A stretch of 64,000 bases of DNA from Pseudomonadota bacterium (lineage in GTDB: Bacteria; Pseudomonadota; Gammaproteobacteria; Burkholderiales; Burkholderiaceae_F): contig JAKAFN010000002.1 of assembly GCA_021825945.1 (NCBI GenBank), positions 229,915 to 293,914 on the forward strand. The letters are read 5' to 3'. Position numbers and translations under genes: made by a program. Shown here one piece after another: positions 8,601 through 16,817 of this stretch. The notes beneath the pieces were generated by a model. That model saw nothing but the letters and a program-made list of their open reading frames with translations, was not told the origin of the DNA and did not search any database. How positions within the stretch are numbered: position 1 is the first letter of the stretch; every line of letters starts with the position of its first letter.

Positions 8601-8995
8601 TCATCGTTTCGGCGAACATCTTTGAGAATCAGCCGCCGCGGCTGCGCGCCGCCGGCTGCCAGGCATTCGTCGGCAAGCCGGTGATCGAGTCCGAATTGAT
8701 GCACACGCTGCAGCGTGTCCTGCAACTCGAATTTCTCTCGTCGGCTCCGCCACGGATCGCGGATCAGGGCGAATTGGTGCCCCCTAGACCGTCCATCCGC
8801 TTGCCGGCTGGGTTTCATGAGCGCGCGCTACGGGAGCTCCGCATGGGTCACGTCAGCGGCCTTTTGACGGTCCTTGAGGAGTTGACGGGTGTTCACCCGG
8901 AATTCGCGGATGCTTGCGCGGAAATGTCCCGACTCTCGAGTCGACTCGAACTCGGGAGAATTGAGCAAATCCTTGGGGAAGGCGGTCATGATTAA
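5615..8995 (+). CDS. NCS1-type permease fused to hybrid sensor histidine kinase
   Basis: A 1126-aa inner-membrane sensor. Residues about 1-485 are a polytopic nucleobase:cation symporter-1 (cytosine/purine permease-like) domain. Residues 493-536 form a nine-cysteine, zinc-ribbon-like module. Two further membrane segments follow (about 565-640), then a short coiled linker. The HisKA domain has His684 in THELRSPLN; the HATPase has NLLSNAARF, DTGIGI and GGTGLGL. A receiver domain has Asp971 in LLDITMDD and Lys in GKPV, and a helical tail follows. The start at 5615 lies just downstream of the sigma-54 promoter. The architecture parallels CbrA, where a transporter domain feeds a kinase, but uses a different transporter family. 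The ligand is unknown; urea, formamide or a pyrimidine/purine breakdown product is plausible from the neighbours. It overlaps its response regulator gene by 8 bp. Confidence 0.9.
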   Translation: MSTVTQKISPIRRRYNSWVADQTMEDYALRYTPRQFRKWSELRVANTTSGAASFLAMETIGGTIAMKYGFSNAVAAILLVGVVIFVTGLPISYYAARYGLDMDLLTRGAGFGYLGSTVTSLIYASFTFIFFALEASIMAMALQMWLKIGMVWCYLLSSVVIIPLAIRGITLISRLQAWTQPVWLLLLVLPYLAIAWHSPGEFRDFSRLSGQVSKTSGFDLAMFGAAAVIPFSLIVQIGEQVDFLRFLPERTPANRIRWWSAVLIAGPGWIGPGVLKMLGGAFLTDLAIRHGTPPAHAIEPTQMYLTGYGSVFRSPTLILAATVLFVIVSQTKINVTNAYAGSLAWSNFFARLTHNHPGRVVWLIFNVVIALVLMAMDVFHAIDRVLGFYSNIAIAWVGALVGDLLVNKPLGLSPAGIEFKRGHLYDVNPVGIGAMGLAVMASIMAWSGALGDHWRYAAPLLALLVAIVMSPIIAWLTRGRYYVARPHEETSSCGGRARCSVCDNEFESEDILRCPAYDAPICSLCCALESRCDDRCKKDSRIADQVITLLFAMFPRSVAQRIDVRMLQYLGVFLALASLVAAVIAIVYIQESQTAPAGTAVAFLQAALFKVFGILTLIVGVSSWWIVLAGQSRRVALDEANRQNRLLTMEIDAHQRTDMALQKAKESAEAANQAKTRYVAGITHELRSPLNSILGYSQILLKSRAASQADQEGIQTIHRSAEHMLALVDGLLDLARIEAGRLRLDLAPLLLSAFLDELVAMIRPQIESKGLQFTYSHSGAMPSWVQADAKYLRQILLNLLSNAARFTDAGLVSLHVNCLQEVLCFDVADTGIGIAPQDVQRIFSPFERGANGRHRRSGGTGLGLTISALLASLMGGDLALVRTSSAGSVFRLRLHLREVSDPGVRTPVPLFTGGYLGPRKSLLVVDDQPEQRQMLAGMLAQMGFEVREAASGKECIDVLSGGPIADAVLLDITMDDMDGWETARRVRSAGNDTPIIIVSANIFENQPPRLRAAGCQAFVGKPVIESELMHTLQRVLQLEFLSSAPPRIADQGELVPPRPSIRLPAGFHERALRELRMGHVSGLLTVLEELTGVHPEFADACAEMSRLSSRLELGRIEQILGEGGHD

Positions 8996-9956
8996 AAACA
9001 TCCTGCGCGCAGAGCCGGCGGCAGAGCAGCCGGTGGTCCTGGTCGTCGACGACGATCTGAACAGTCTTTCCATGCTCTACCGCATGCTGGAGGAGGCGGG
9101 CTACATTGTTTTGGTCGCCGGCGACGGGGAAACGGCGATCAAACGACTCAACCACATCGTTCCGGATGCGATTTTGCTCGACGCAATCATGCCGGGACTC
9201 TCGGGGTTCGAAACCTGCGAGCGGATCAAGAGCATCCCGGCCTTGATCGATATTCCGGTCATTTTCATGACCGGCCTCTCCGATACGGAGTCGGTGGTAT
9301 GCGGCTTCAATCGCGGTGGCGTGGATTACGTCGTCAAGCCCGTCCGCGAGCCCGAAATTCTTGCGCGGCTGCAGACGCACATTCGCAACGCAAAGATCAC
9401 GACCTTCGCCCGAAACGCGGTCGACGTTGCATCATTGGGCGTCGCGTTGATCGATCCGTCGGGAAGGGTGGCATGGCGATCGTCCAAGGCAGCCGCTTGG
9501 CTTGGAAGGCTGTCTCCATCTGGTGATATCGATCGAATTCCACCCCAGTTGATGTCGCTGGTCGACGAATCGAGTGCCAACACGAGGAAGGTGGCACAGG
9601 GAAGCGGCGGCGAATCGTACGTCGTGACGAAGCTGGGCACGACCGGTATGGGGGAAACGATGCTTCTTATCGAGCGCCAGTTCGTGAATGCGAACGCGGT
9701 CCAGCGCCTGGAAAGCGCCGCATTGACGCAGCGCGAAACTGAAGTGTTGTCGTGGCTTTCCAAGGGAAAGACCAATCGCGACATCGGCGATATTCTTGGA
9801 TTGAGCCCAAGGACGGTCAACAAGCATCTGGAGAACATATTCAAAAAGCTCGGTGTGGAAACCAGGACGGCGGCTGCGGCACTTGGTGTGGCCGGGCTCG
9901 ACGCCGCCGCGAGCGGGGCGGCGGCGCGGTCGGAGCAGTTGTCGAGCACGGAATGA
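8988..9956 (+). CDS. Response regulator, receiver plus LuxR-type HTH
   Basis: 322 aa; the partner regulator of the upstream kinase. The receiver domain covers residues about 15-135, with acidic DDD, phospho-acceptor Asp65 (LLDAIMPG) and Lys in VVKPVREP. A central region (about 140-230) has a PAS-like feel but no firm family. The C-terminal GerE/LuxR helix-turn-helix (about 246-295) contains LTQRETEVLSWLSKGKTN and SPRTVNKHLENIFKKLGV. The start at 8988 (ATGATTAA overlaps the kinase stop; GGGGAAGG lies upstream) is preferred over an in-frame start 99 bp upstream inside the kinase. Likely targets are the nearby porin, urt-fmd or urease genes; TACGT repeats before the porin are candidate sites. 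Confidence 0.9.
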   Translation: MIKNILRAEPAAEQPVVLVVDDDLNSLSMLYRMLEEAGYIVLVAGDGETAIKRLNHIVPDAILLDAIMPGLSGFETCERIKSIPALIDIPVIFMTGLSDTESVVCGFNRGGVDYVVKPVREPEILARLQTHIRNAKITTFARNAVDVASLGVALIDPSGRVAWRSSKAAAWLGRLSPSGDIDRIPPQLMSLVDESSANTRKVAQGSGGESYVVTKLGTTGMGETMLLIERQFVNANAVQRLESAALTQRETEVLSWLSKGKTNRDIGDILGLSPRTVNKHLENIFKKLGVETRTAAAALGVAGLDAAASGAAARSEQLSSTE

Positions 9957-10095
9957 ATTGCGCGCGCGTCGATACCGGGAGCGTTCCGACATGAAGTACA
10001 TGGCGCGCACCGAGACGACTCGACACGCAACCATTCCCGAACGGTCAGGGCCAAATCGACCATCACATTGACGCATGGATATCGCAAGGTGCCGC

Positions 10096-10689
10096 ATGTC
10101 ATCTCAATCTTCTTTGTTGATGGTCGGCATCGACGGCCCGATCGGTTCTGGGAAGACGACGTTGATCGACGCGATTTGTCGACGACTTCGAAGCCATTGC
10201 GAGATCGCGGTCATCGCAAATGACGCATTTACATTGGAAGATGCCGCGTTTTTGATTCGTGGTGAAACCCTGTCCGCGGAGCGAATTCGCGGCGTACAGA
10301 CGCGGGGCGCATCCCATGTCGCGATGAATTTATCGGCCATCGACGATTTGAAGCGGAAGATACCGTGCCTCGAAATAATCCTCATCGAAAGTGATGGCGA
10401 CAATTTGTCCGCTCGATTCAGCTCCGCGCTGTTCAACCTGACGATTTATGTCGTCGACGTGGCGGCCGGGGACCGGATTCCCCGAAAGGGTGGCGCCGGA
10501 ATCGCAAAGTCCGATCTGCTGGTTATCAACAAGATCGACCTTGCCCCGTACGTCGGCGTATCGCTGAGCGTCATGGAGCAGGAAATCCGCAAGGTGCGCG
10601 GACCGCTTCCCTATGCCTTTACCAATCTGAAAACCGGCAACGGCATCGATTGCGTCGTCGAAGCCATCCGGGCATGCAAGAGCGCCTGA
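10096..10689 (+). CDS. UreG-like GTPase paralogue lacking the CPH nickel motif
   Basis: 197 aa, SIMIBI-class GTPase close to UreG/HypB. It keeps the P-loop GPIGSGKTT (residues 14-22), the G3-like region IESDGDNL, the hallmark IPRKGGAGI, and the [10 protein letters not shown] base-specificity motif. Compared with the true UreG at 12179-12859, the metal-binding ETGGCPH is QTRGASH, about six residues after it are missing, and ESGG is ESDG. The invariant Cys and Glu for nickel are therefore gone. ATG 10096 is chosen because AAGGT precedes it; ATG 10075 has no Shine-Dalgarno. It follows the two-component genes, so a regulatory or GTPase-partner role is possible. A decayed urease chaperone is the alternative. 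Confidence 0.8.
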   Translation: MSSQSSLLMVGIDGPIGSGKTTLIDAICRRLRSHCEIAVIANDAFTLEDAAFLIRGETLSAERIRGVQTRGASHVAMNLSAIDDLKRKIPCLEIILIESDGDNLSARFSSALFNLTIYVVDVAAGDRIPRKGGAGIAKSDLLVINKIDLAPYVGVSLSVMEQEIRKVRGPLPYAFTNLKTGNGIDCVVEAIRACKSA

Positions 10690-10711
10690 TCTAGATGTGA
10701 ATCTTCGGAAC

Positions 10712-10814
10712 TACGTCCATTTACGTATGGGCGTACGTCATCTGCCTTCTGTTCCTACGTGAACCCCGTCGGTAGTGTTTGCTGCGAAGCCGCTCGCAAG
10801 AAATGGCGTTACGT
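10712..10814. promoter_or_regulatory. Cluster of five TACGT motifs upstream of the porin
   Basis: TACGT occurs at 10712, 10722, 10734, 10756 and 10810. The first three are 10 and 12 bp apart (one helical turn). The spacing suggests an operator for a LuxR/NarL-type regulator such as the product of 8988-9956. No clear -35/-10 or -24/-12 element was recognised in 10690-10909. Confidence 0.35.
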
Positions 10815-10909
10815 CAGGTGTTTGTGGCTCGCCATGGAATTCCGGAAGACCTTCTTTCGCGAGCGGTTGTGGGTTTCATCCAGCAAATATCGAAAGAGGA
10901 ACAGAGGAA

Positions 10910-12010
10910 ATGAAATACCGTTCTCGGAACCGAAGATCTGTGGAAAAGCTTGCCTTGGCAGTGGTGATGTCGGGCGCGCTATTCGAAGCCCGGGCGGGAG
11001 ATGTGGCGCTCCCTCCCATTTCAATCGGCGCCGGGGTTCAGGCCGACTTTCAGAATCAGAATGCGCAGGCGGCCGGGACCACCGCCAGCGTAAATCGGTT
11101 CAACCTCGACAGCATGCGGCTCTACATGAACGGCAACGTGACGGACACGGCGCAAATGACGTTCAATACCGAGTACACGACGAACAATTCGGTGCAGGTG
11201 CTCGATGCGATCGCACGCTTCGAATATTCCGACCATCTCCATATCTGGGCCGGCCGCTTCCTGCCGCCGAGCGATCGCGCGAATCTCTATGGACCATACT
11301 ATGCGAACGACTGGTTTCCCTACAGTGACGGCGTGGCAGATCCGTACCCGTCAGTCTATGATGGGCGGGACAACGGCGTTGCTTATTGGGGTCAATTCGG
11401 TAGGGTGAAGATGTCAGCAGGTTTGTTTGACGGCGCGAGTGCGACGCCGCAGACTGCTACGTTTTCGGGAAACAAGAAACTCTTGAGCGCGTTTCGCGTG
11501 ATGGTGGATTTGTGGGATCCGGAGCCCGGCTACTACCTCAACGGAACCTACTATGGCAAGAAGAATATCCTTGCTTTGGGATTGGCCGGCCAGCACCAGA
11601 CAAGCGGTGCGGCCCTGGGAGGGACGACCGGCGGAACCATCTATAGCGTGGATGGCCTGCTGGACCGCAAAATCGGGAACCTGGGAGTCGTGACCCTGGA
11701 GTCGGAGTACGAGCGCGATACCGGAATCCTGAATCACAGCCATGGTTGGTATGCGTTGGCCGCCTACCTCTTCCCCAAACCGATCGGCATTGGCCGAATT
11801 CAGGCCCTTGCCAAGATCAGCGACAAGAACGTCTCTTCCGGTCTCGTGGTGCCAACGGCCCCAGCGCGATCCAAGGAACTCGACCTGAACTATGTGATCG
11901 ACGATTTCAACGAGCGGGTTGGCTTCTACTACCTGGACCAGACGTTGATGGCTACTTCGTTGCCATCGGCGAAGATATATGGCATCAAGGTCCAGTATCA
12001 GATGTTTTAG
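10910..12010 (+). CDS. Outer-membrane porin, OprO/OprP-like
   Basis: 366 aa beta-barrel protein. The basic N-terminus plus hydrophobic LALAVVMSGAL and an Ala-rich cleavage region (EARAG) form a signal peptide. The body shows alternating polar and hydrophobic strands with aromatic girdles, and the last residue is Phe, as required for Bam recognition. ATG 10910 follows AGAGGAAA. Proximity to amide/urea uptake genes and to the regulator suggests a channel for small neutral nitrogen compounds; the exact solute cannot be read. The region 12011-12178 after it holds no gene. Confidence 0.82.
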   Translation: MKYRSRNRRSVEKLALAVVMSGALFEARAGDVALPPISIGAGVQADFQNQNAQAAGTTASVNRFNLDSMRLYMNGNVTDTAQMTFNTEYTTNNSVQVLDAIARFEYSDHLHIWAGRFLPPSDRANLYGPYYANDWFPYSDGVADPYPSVYDGRDNGVAYWGQFGRVKMSAGLFDGASATPQTATFSGNKKLLSAFRVMVDLWDPEPGYYLNGTYYGKKNILALGLAGQHQTSGAALGGTTGGTIYSVDGLLDRKIGNLGVVTLESEYERDTGILNHSHGWYALAAYLFPKPIGIGRIQALAKISDKNVSSGLVVPTAPARSKELDLNYVIDDFNERVGFYYLDQTLMATSLPSAKIYGIKVQYQMF

Positions 12011-12178
12011 GGGTGTTGACGGATGACGAATCCCCGCATCGCAATGGGCCCATGTTCTCTCCGGTGCTGTTGTCGGAGTCGAAGAAGGCGCACTCGTTGC
12101 GGGGGTTCAAGGAACGGCATTGGCAAGTGATTGGAATCGAGGTGATGTCGATGGTGAGGTACGAGACACGAGATTTCG

Positions 12179-12859
12179 TTAGCAGGACGGTGTGAGCAAA
12201 CCTCGAGTTTCGATGAAGGTGATTACGGTGTCGAGGCCGGAGAGGGATCTGAGGTTGGTCAGCGCGTATGGCTTGTGCCCGCGCATCCGTTCCGTATCGG
12301 CGCGCATGACCCCCAGATCTGCGCCGACGTACGGCGCGAGGTCGATCTTGTTGATGACGAACAGGTCGCTTTTCGTGATGCCTGGTCCCCCTTTTCGCGG
12401 AATCTTTTCCCCACCGGCGACGTCGATCACGTAAATCGTCAGGTCCGATAGTTCCGGGCTGAAAGTCGCCGCGAGGTTGTCGCCGCCGGATTCGATGAAG
12501 ATCAGATCCGCTTCGGGGAATCGGGAAAGCATTCGGTCGATCGCCTCAAGGTTGATTGAGGCATCTTCGCGAATCGCTGTGTGGGGGCACCCACCCGTTT
12601 CGACCCCCATGATGCGGTCCGGGTCGAGAGCGCCGGAAGCGGTGAGCAGGCGCTGATCTTCCTTGGTGTAAATGTCATTGGTGACCACGACCAGGTCATA
12701 TTTGGTGCGCATCGCTTTGCATAGCATTTCGAGCAGGGTTGTCTTGCCGGACCCAACAGGACCGCCGATTCCAACCCGTAGTGGTGGCATGCGCTTGTGC
12801 CGCCCGGGAATGGAGTGCAGGAGTGGCCTGGACGCGGAAGGATCGTGGGGGGAAATCAT
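12179..12859 (-). CDS. ureG: Urease accessory GTPase UreG
   Basis: 226 aa. GTPase that delivers nickel to the UreABC-UreDF complex. P-loop GGPVGSGKT (about residues 32-40), the intact nickel motif [24 protein letters not shown] and [10 protein letters not shown] are all present. The start at 12859 overlaps the ureF stop as ATGA; upstream in-frame residues belong to the ureF reading region and are unlike UreG. The 23-residue leader before MPPLRVG is moderately basic with His residues, as in several betaproteobacterial UreG proteins. Last gene of ureABCEFG. Confidence 0.96.
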   Translation of the reverse strand: MISPHDPSASRPLLHSIPGRHKRMPPLRVGIGGPVGSGKTTLLEMLCKAMRTKYDLVVVTNDIYTKEDQRLLTASGALDPDRIMGVETGGCPHTAIREDASINLEAIDRMLSRFPEADLIFIESGGDNLAATFSPELSDLTIYVIDVAGGEKIPRKGGPGITKSDLFVINKIDLAPYVGADLGVMRADTERMRGHKPYALTNLRSLSGLDTVITFIETRGLLTPSC

Positions 12860-13578
12860 GATCGAAACAGCCTGGAGTATTGGATTTCGTGACGGGCACT
12901 GAGAATCGCGAGCATCGGTGAGAAACTTTGCCATGCGCTTCGGTCCGGGGCAATACGGATCGCGTGTTCTACCGCAGCGGGAATTTCCGGCAACAAGGCA
13001 TGGAGCAATCGTTGGCCCGCGGCTTGGCCCAGGGGTACCACGCGCAGGGCGGCTTGTACCTGGGACTCAAGCCAGGAGAACGCCAGGCCATATCCGGCGT
13101 GTATTGCATCGAGTCCCGATGTGTGGGCGGCGAGCGCGAAGGCGATCGGCCAGCTAAGTCCATCGTTACCGGCATCCCGCGCAACGGCAAGTGCGGGATG
13201 CTCGCAATGCAGTTGCCGCACCCACGCGAGCATGGAACGTCCCATCTGCTCTGTTTGGAGGCGCAGTTCCGCGGACTCCCGGGTGGCAAGCACCCAGGAT
13301 TGGATTGACCGTAATTCGGCGGCATCGCCGCGAATCCATGCGGCATGCGCGGCACAGCTCGCAGGCAGGTCGCTGCGCGCGAGCGTGAGGTGAATCTGGC
13401 CGCGCAACCATTCGAGGGTGTCGAGTTCGGACGTTACGATGCCGGCGTCCACGGCGCATTCGAGTCCCTCGGAATAGCTGAACGCACCGACCGGCAGCGC
13501 CGGAGAGGACAGCCACAAGAGCGGCAGCAAGACATCCTGGCGGGACGGCGCCGCCTCAGGAGTGGCCGGGATCGTCAT
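12856..13578 (-). CDS. ureF: Urease accessory protein UreF
   Basis: 240 aa from the ATG at 13578. All-helical chaperone that links UreD-urease to UreG and helps couple GTP hydrolysis to nickel insertion. The family signature [16 protein letters not shown] is near residue 25, and the C-terminal [16 protein letters not shown] is typical, ending in the family's conserved SRLFRS. Upstream in-frame residues (to 13632) overlap ureE and look unrelated. It overlaps ureE by about 23 bp and ureG by 4 bp, so the accessory genes are tightly coupled. Confidence 0.95.
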   Translation of the reverse strand: MTIPATPEAAPSRQDVLLPLLWLSSPALPVGAFSYSEGLECAVDAGIVTSELDTLEWLRGQIHLTLARSDLPASCAAHAAWIRGDAAELRSIQSWVLATRESAELRLQTEQMGRSMLAWVRQLHCEHPALAVARDAGNDGLSWPIAFALAAHTSGLDAIHAGYGLAFSWLESQVQAALRVVPLGQAAGQRLLHALLPEIPAAVEHAIRIAPDRSAWQSFSPMLAILSARHEIQYSRLFRS

Positions 13579-14068
13579 GATCGGGATGGCCGTCGTGATT
13601 GGAGTGCGTGTGCCCGGAGGGGGAATACGCACCCGCTTCCGGCTCGAAGGGCGCAGCGACTTCGGTGACGGCCAGGCCCATCCGTACTAGCATCGCCGCG
13701 AGCACCGGGTCGGGCTCGATCTGCAGGAAGTCGTCCTGGACCTCGAGCTGCACGTGTCGGTTGCCAAGGTGGTAGGCGGCACGCACGAGGTCAGAGGGCT
13801 CCCCGCGCGTTCCGGTGATTTGGATCCGAAGCAGTGGCTGCTGTGCCGCCTCGACCACGATGTCGGAGCCGTCTTCGGCAATCAGCGAGTCGCCGCCGCG
13901 CAGAACGGTGCCGCGTGGGAGGATCACCGCGATGTGTCGATCGGAGCTGTCGCAAGCGTCGAAGCGGCTTTTGCAGCGGGTGTCCCAGTCGAGACGCACG
14001 CGTGTTCCGGTAGCGCCGGGTCGAGCGGGTGCTGCCGCTGCCGGAATGTGGCGGTTGACGATTAGCAT
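13556..14068 (-). CDS. ureE: Urease accessory protein UreE with His-rich tail
   Basis: 170 aa nickel-binding metallochaperone. The N-terminal peptide-binding-like domain (LPRGTVLRGGD) and the C-terminal metal domain with HLGNRHVQLEV (conserved His) are present. The tail ends [18 protein letters not shown], a Ni-storage His/Asp tail. It lies 24 bp after ureC on the same strand and overlaps ureF. Confidence 0.95.
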   Translation of the reverse strand: MLIVNRHIPAAAAPARPGATGTRVRLDWDTRCKSRFDACDSSDRHIAVILPRGTVLRGGDSLIAEDGSDIVVEAAQQPLLRIQITGTRGEPSDLVRAAYHLGNRHVQLEVQDDFLQIEPDPVLAAMLVRMGLAVTEVAAPFEPEAGAYSPSGHTHSNHDGHPDHDDPGHS

Positions 14069-14092
14069 GGAGGAGTAAGCTGTTCCGGGGTG

Positions 14093-15832
14093 TCAGAAAA
14101 GGAAATATCGCTGCGCCATCGGAAGAGATGTCGCCGGTTCGCAGGTCAGCAATACGCCGTCGGCGCGAATTTCATAGGTTTGGGGATCGACCTCCATCTT
14201 GGGAACATAGTTGTTGTGGATGAGGTCTGCCTTTTTTACGCCGCGGCAGCGCGAAACCACCGCCAGTTGTTTTCGGAGTTGCAAGCGTTCGCCGATTCCG
14301 CGATTCATCCCGGCGGTAGACAGAAAGGTGAGCGATGTGGCCGAGAGGGCGCCGCCAAAGGCGCCGAACATCGGGCGAAAGTGGACCGGTTGCGGCGTTG
14401 GAATGGACGCGTTCGCGTCTCCCATCAGCGCAGCAGCGATGAATCCGCCTTTGATCACCAGGCTGGGTTTGATCCCGAAATACGCCGGACGCCATAACAC
14501 CAGATCTGCCCACTTGCCGACTTCGATCGACCCGACCTCGTGGGCGATTCCGTGCGCGAGTGCTGGGTTGATGCCGTACTTCGCGACATATCGCTTGACG
14601 CGGAAGTTGTCGTTGCGGCTGGACTCCTGCACGCCGCCCGGATCGGGAGGGGCAAGCCAGCCACGCTGAACCTTCATCTTGTGTGCAGTCTGCCATGTCC
14701 GGATGATCACTTCGCCGACACGCCCCATGGCCTGACTGTCGCTGGACATGATGCTGATGGCGCCGAGATCATGCAGAACGTCCTCTGCGGCGATGGTCTC
14801 TCGGCGGATCCGGCTCTCGGCGAAGGCCAAGTCCTCTGCGATTGCCGGATCCAGGTGATGACATACCATGAGCATGTCGAGATGCTCATCGACGGTGTTG
14901 ACGGTGAACGGCCGGGTCGGGTTGGTGGAAGACGGCAGAACATTGGATTCCCCTACGACCTTCAAGATATCCGGAGCATGCCCGCCGCCCGCGCCCTCCG
15001 TGTGAAAGGTATGAATCGTCCGGCCCTGGAACGCAGCGATCGTATCTTCGACAAATCCGCTTTCATTGAGCGTGTCGGTATGGATCGCCACTTGAATATC
15101 GGCTTCCTCGGCGGCGGACAGGCAGCAGTCGATCGCTGCCGGCGTCGTTCCCCAATCCTCGTGCAGCTTGAGGCCGATCGCCCCAGCATCGATCTGTTCT
15201 CGCAGCGGAGCGGTGCGGCTCGAGTTGCCTTTTCCGAAAAATCCCAGGTTCATCGGAAATGCCTCGGCCGCCTGAAGCATGCGGGCGATTGCCTCCGGAC
15301 CCGGGGTGCAGGTCGTCGCATTGGTTCCGGTCGCCGGCCCGGTGCCGCCCCCGAGCATGGTCGTGACGCCGCTCATCAGGGCCTCTTCGATCTGCTGGGG
15401 ACAGATGAAATGGATGTGGCTGTCGATCGCGCCGGGGGTCAAGATCATCCCTTCGCCGGCGATGATTTCTGTGCCCGGCCCGATCACGATGTCGACCCCT
15501 GGTTGGGTGTTCGGATTTCCCGCTTTGCCGATCGCGGCGATGCGCTGTCCGCAGATTCCGATGTCGGCCTTCACGATTCCCCAGTGATCGAGGATCAGCG
15601 CGTTCGTTATCACGGCATCCATCGCACCTTCCGCGCGGGTGGCCTGGCTCTGGCCCATGCCGTCGCGGATGGTTTTGCCGCCGCCAAATTTCACTTCCTC
15701 GCCGTAGCCGCCGGCCCGCAGCGTGAAATCGTCTTCCACCTCGATGAGGAGTTCGGTGTCCGCGAGGCGCACGCGGTCGCCGATCGTTGGGCCGAACATC
15801 TCGGCATACGCGCGACGGGAAATGGTTGGCAT
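14093..15832 (-). CDS. ureC: Urease subunit alpha UreC
   Basis: 579 aa catalytic subunit hydrolysing urea to ammonia and carbamate in the cytoplasm. Nickel ligands can be read: His139/His141 in [10 protein letters not shown], the carbamylated Lys222 in GLKLHEDWG, histidines in [10 protein letters not shown] and [15 protein letters not shown], and the Asp in SSDSQAMGR. The mobile flap MVCHHLDP contains the catalytic His. About ten residues longer than Klebsiella UreC, mainly near [13 protein letters not shown]. Start at the ATG followed by [15 protein letters not shown], the normal N-terminus. Confidence 0.98.
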   Translation of the reverse strand: MPTISRRAYAEMFGPTIGDRVRLADTELLIEVEDDFTLRAGGYGEEVKFGGGKTIRDGMGQSQATRAEGAMDAVITNALILDHWGIVKADIGICGQRIAAIGKAGNPNTQPGVDIVIGPGTEIIAGEGMILTPGAIDSHIHFICPQQIEEALMSGVTTMLGGGTGPATGTNATTCTPGPEAIARMLQAAEAFPMNLGFFGKGNSSRTAPLREQIDAGAIGLKLHEDWGTTPAAIDCCLSAAEEADIQVAIHTDTLNESGFVEDTIAAFQGRTIHTFHTEGAGGGHAPDILKVVGESNVLPSSTNPTRPFTVNTVDEHLDMLMVCHHLDPAIAEDLAFAESRIRRETIAAEDVLHDLGAISIMSSDSQAMGRVGEVIIRTWQTAHKMKVQRGWLAPPDPGGVQESSRNDNFRVKRYVAKYGINPALAHGIAHEVGSIEVGKWADLVLWRPAYFGIKPSLVIKGGFIAAALMGDANASIPTPQPVHFRPMFGAFGGALSATSLTFLSTAGMNRGIGERLQLRKQLAVVSRCRGVKKADLIHNNYVPKMEVDPQTYEIRADGVLLTCEPATSLPMAQRYFLF

Positions 15833-15878
15833 AAGAAGGGGTCTCGGTTACACGTAGGAACCTGCGGCACGTCCGCGG

Positions 15879-16184
15879 CTATGCGCGTCCGACATTGTTC
15901 CGGCGGAATCCGACGACGAGCTTTGCGCCCGCGTACGGAACCAGTTCCACGGTGCGCTGCTGTCCCGGTTCGAACCGCACTGCCGTCCCGCTCGCGATGT
16001 TGAGACGCATGCACTGCGCAGTTGCCCGATCGAACTGCAGCGCCGGGTTCGTCTCCGCGAAGTGATAGTGCGAACCCACCTGGATCGGCCGATCCCCCGT
16101 GTTCTCGACAACTAGGCGAACCGGCTGACGGCCTGGATTGAGGGGAATGTCATCGGGCAAGCAGAAATATTCACCGGGAATCAT
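15879..16184 (-). CDS. ureB: Urease subunit beta UreB
   Basis: 101 aa, the normal size for separate bacterial UreB. Starts MIPGEYF, with the family core [19 protein letters not shown] and [15 protein letters not shown]. Structural subunit of the (alpha-beta-gamma)3 trimer. Lies between ureA (27 bp upstream) and ureC (46 bp downstream). Confidence 0.97.
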   Translation of the reverse strand: MIPGEYFCLPDDIPLNPGRQPVRLVVENTGDRPIQVGSHYHFAETNPALQFDRATAQCMRLNIASGTAVRFEPGQQRTVELVPYAGAKLVVGFRRNNVGRA

Positions 16185-16211
16185 GGGATCGTTGCCTAGC
16201 AGGAGGAGGAT

Positions 16212-16514
16212 TCAAATGATCGGCTGGTGCACGGTTACCAGCTTCGTGCCGTCGGGAAAGGTGGCCTCCACCTGGATGTCCGGAAGCAACTCGGGTACGC
16301 CTTCCATCACGGATTCGCGGCCAAGAACCGTGCGCCCATAGCTCATCAGGTCGGCAACGCTACGCCCGTCCCGCGCGCCCTCCAGCACCGCGGCGGTGAT
16401 CAAGGCGGTGGCTTCTGGAAGATTGAGTTTCAGGCCTCGCGCCAAACGCCGCTCGGCTACGAGCGCCGCGGCGAATACAAGCAGCTTGTCTTTTTCTCGC
16501 GGAGAGAGATCCAT
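16212..16514 (-). CDS. ureA: Urease subunit gamma UreA
   Basis: 100 aa, standard length. Begins [18 protein letters not shown] and contains [14 protein letters not shown] and [21 protein letters not shown], all family hallmarks. Start is ATG 16514; an in-frame TTG at 16556 would add 14 unusual residues. No Shine-Dalgarno is visible before the ATG: the leader instead has a run of nine C residues (16536 down to 16528). First gene of the minus-strand urease operon, with a sigma-54 promoter at 16596-16610. Confidence 0.96.
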   Translation of the reverse strand: MDLSPREKDKLLVFAAALVAERRLARGLKLNLPEATALITAAVLEGARDGRSVADLMSYGRTVLGRESVMEGVPELLPDIQVEATFPDGTKLVTVHQPII

Positions 16515-16551
16515 ATCGTCTGGGTATGGGGGGGGGTCGTCATGGGAAGTC

Positions 16552-16570
16552 GACAATGCACAGCATTGTC
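16552..16570 (-). promoter_or_regulatory. Perfect inverted repeat in the ureA leader
   Basis: GACAATGC-ACA-GCATTGTC: 8-bp perfect arms with a 3-nt loop. It falls roughly +14 to +32 of the transcript predicted from the sigma-54 promoter at 16596-16610 and 38 bp before the ureA ATG. Either a repressor operator or an mRNA hairpin; no known consensus was recognised. Confidence 0.45.
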
Positions 16571-16595
16571 AGCATCACCGTTCCCCCCTGGATAC

Positions 16596-16610
16596 GCAAA
16601 GGGCATGCCA
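16596..16610 (-). promoter_or_regulatory. Sigma-54 promoter of ureABCEFG
   Basis: On the minus strand TGGCATG-CCCT-TTGC, exact spacing and one mismatch to the RpoN consensus. The predicted start is near 16584, giving a leader of about 70 nt to ureA. The two NtrC-like sites at 16683-16733 lie 70-125 bp upstream. Confidence 0.72.
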
Positions 16611-16682
16611 AGGGGACTCGAGAACGGTTTCGCCGGCGCACACGGACGACGGGCAGGTTTCGTCGCCCGCACGGGTTGCGCG

Positions 16683-16699
16683 CGCACTCATCGGGTGCA
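16683..16699. promoter_or_regulatory. NtrC-like site 1 in the ureA-ureD divergent region
   Basis: CGCACTC-ATC-GGGTGCA follows the 7-3-7 NtrC dyad, matching about 11 of 14 half-site positions. It lies between the two divergent -24/-12 promoters and could serve both. Confidence 0.45.
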
Positions 16700-16716
16700 C
16701 CCATTCGATACGCGCT

Positions 16717-16733
16717 TGCACCGGTATGGGTCG
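16717..16733. promoter_or_regulatory. NtrC-like site 2 in the ureA-ureD divergent region
   Basis: TGCACCG-GTA-TGGGTCG: strong left half, weaker right half. It is 34 bp centre-to-centre from site 1, about three helical turns, similar to the paired NtrC sites of glnA enhancers. Weaker than site 1 on its own; the pairing raises confidence. Confidence 0.38.
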
Positions 16734-16817
16734 CCGGCGCAAGCCCGGCGGCGAGCGTGCACGAGACGTTTCGAGGTCGCAGCGACGCAATGGAGCGCCC
16801 CGGTTTCGGTGCCGGCC

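Noticed and set aside
10096..10689. Annotation as a functional second UreG
   Set aside because: The CPH nickel motif and its glutamate are absent; only the GTPase core is kept.
14540..16003. 487-codon plus-strand frame opposite ureC
   Set aside because: Antisense shadow; UreC metal ligands are intact on the other strand.
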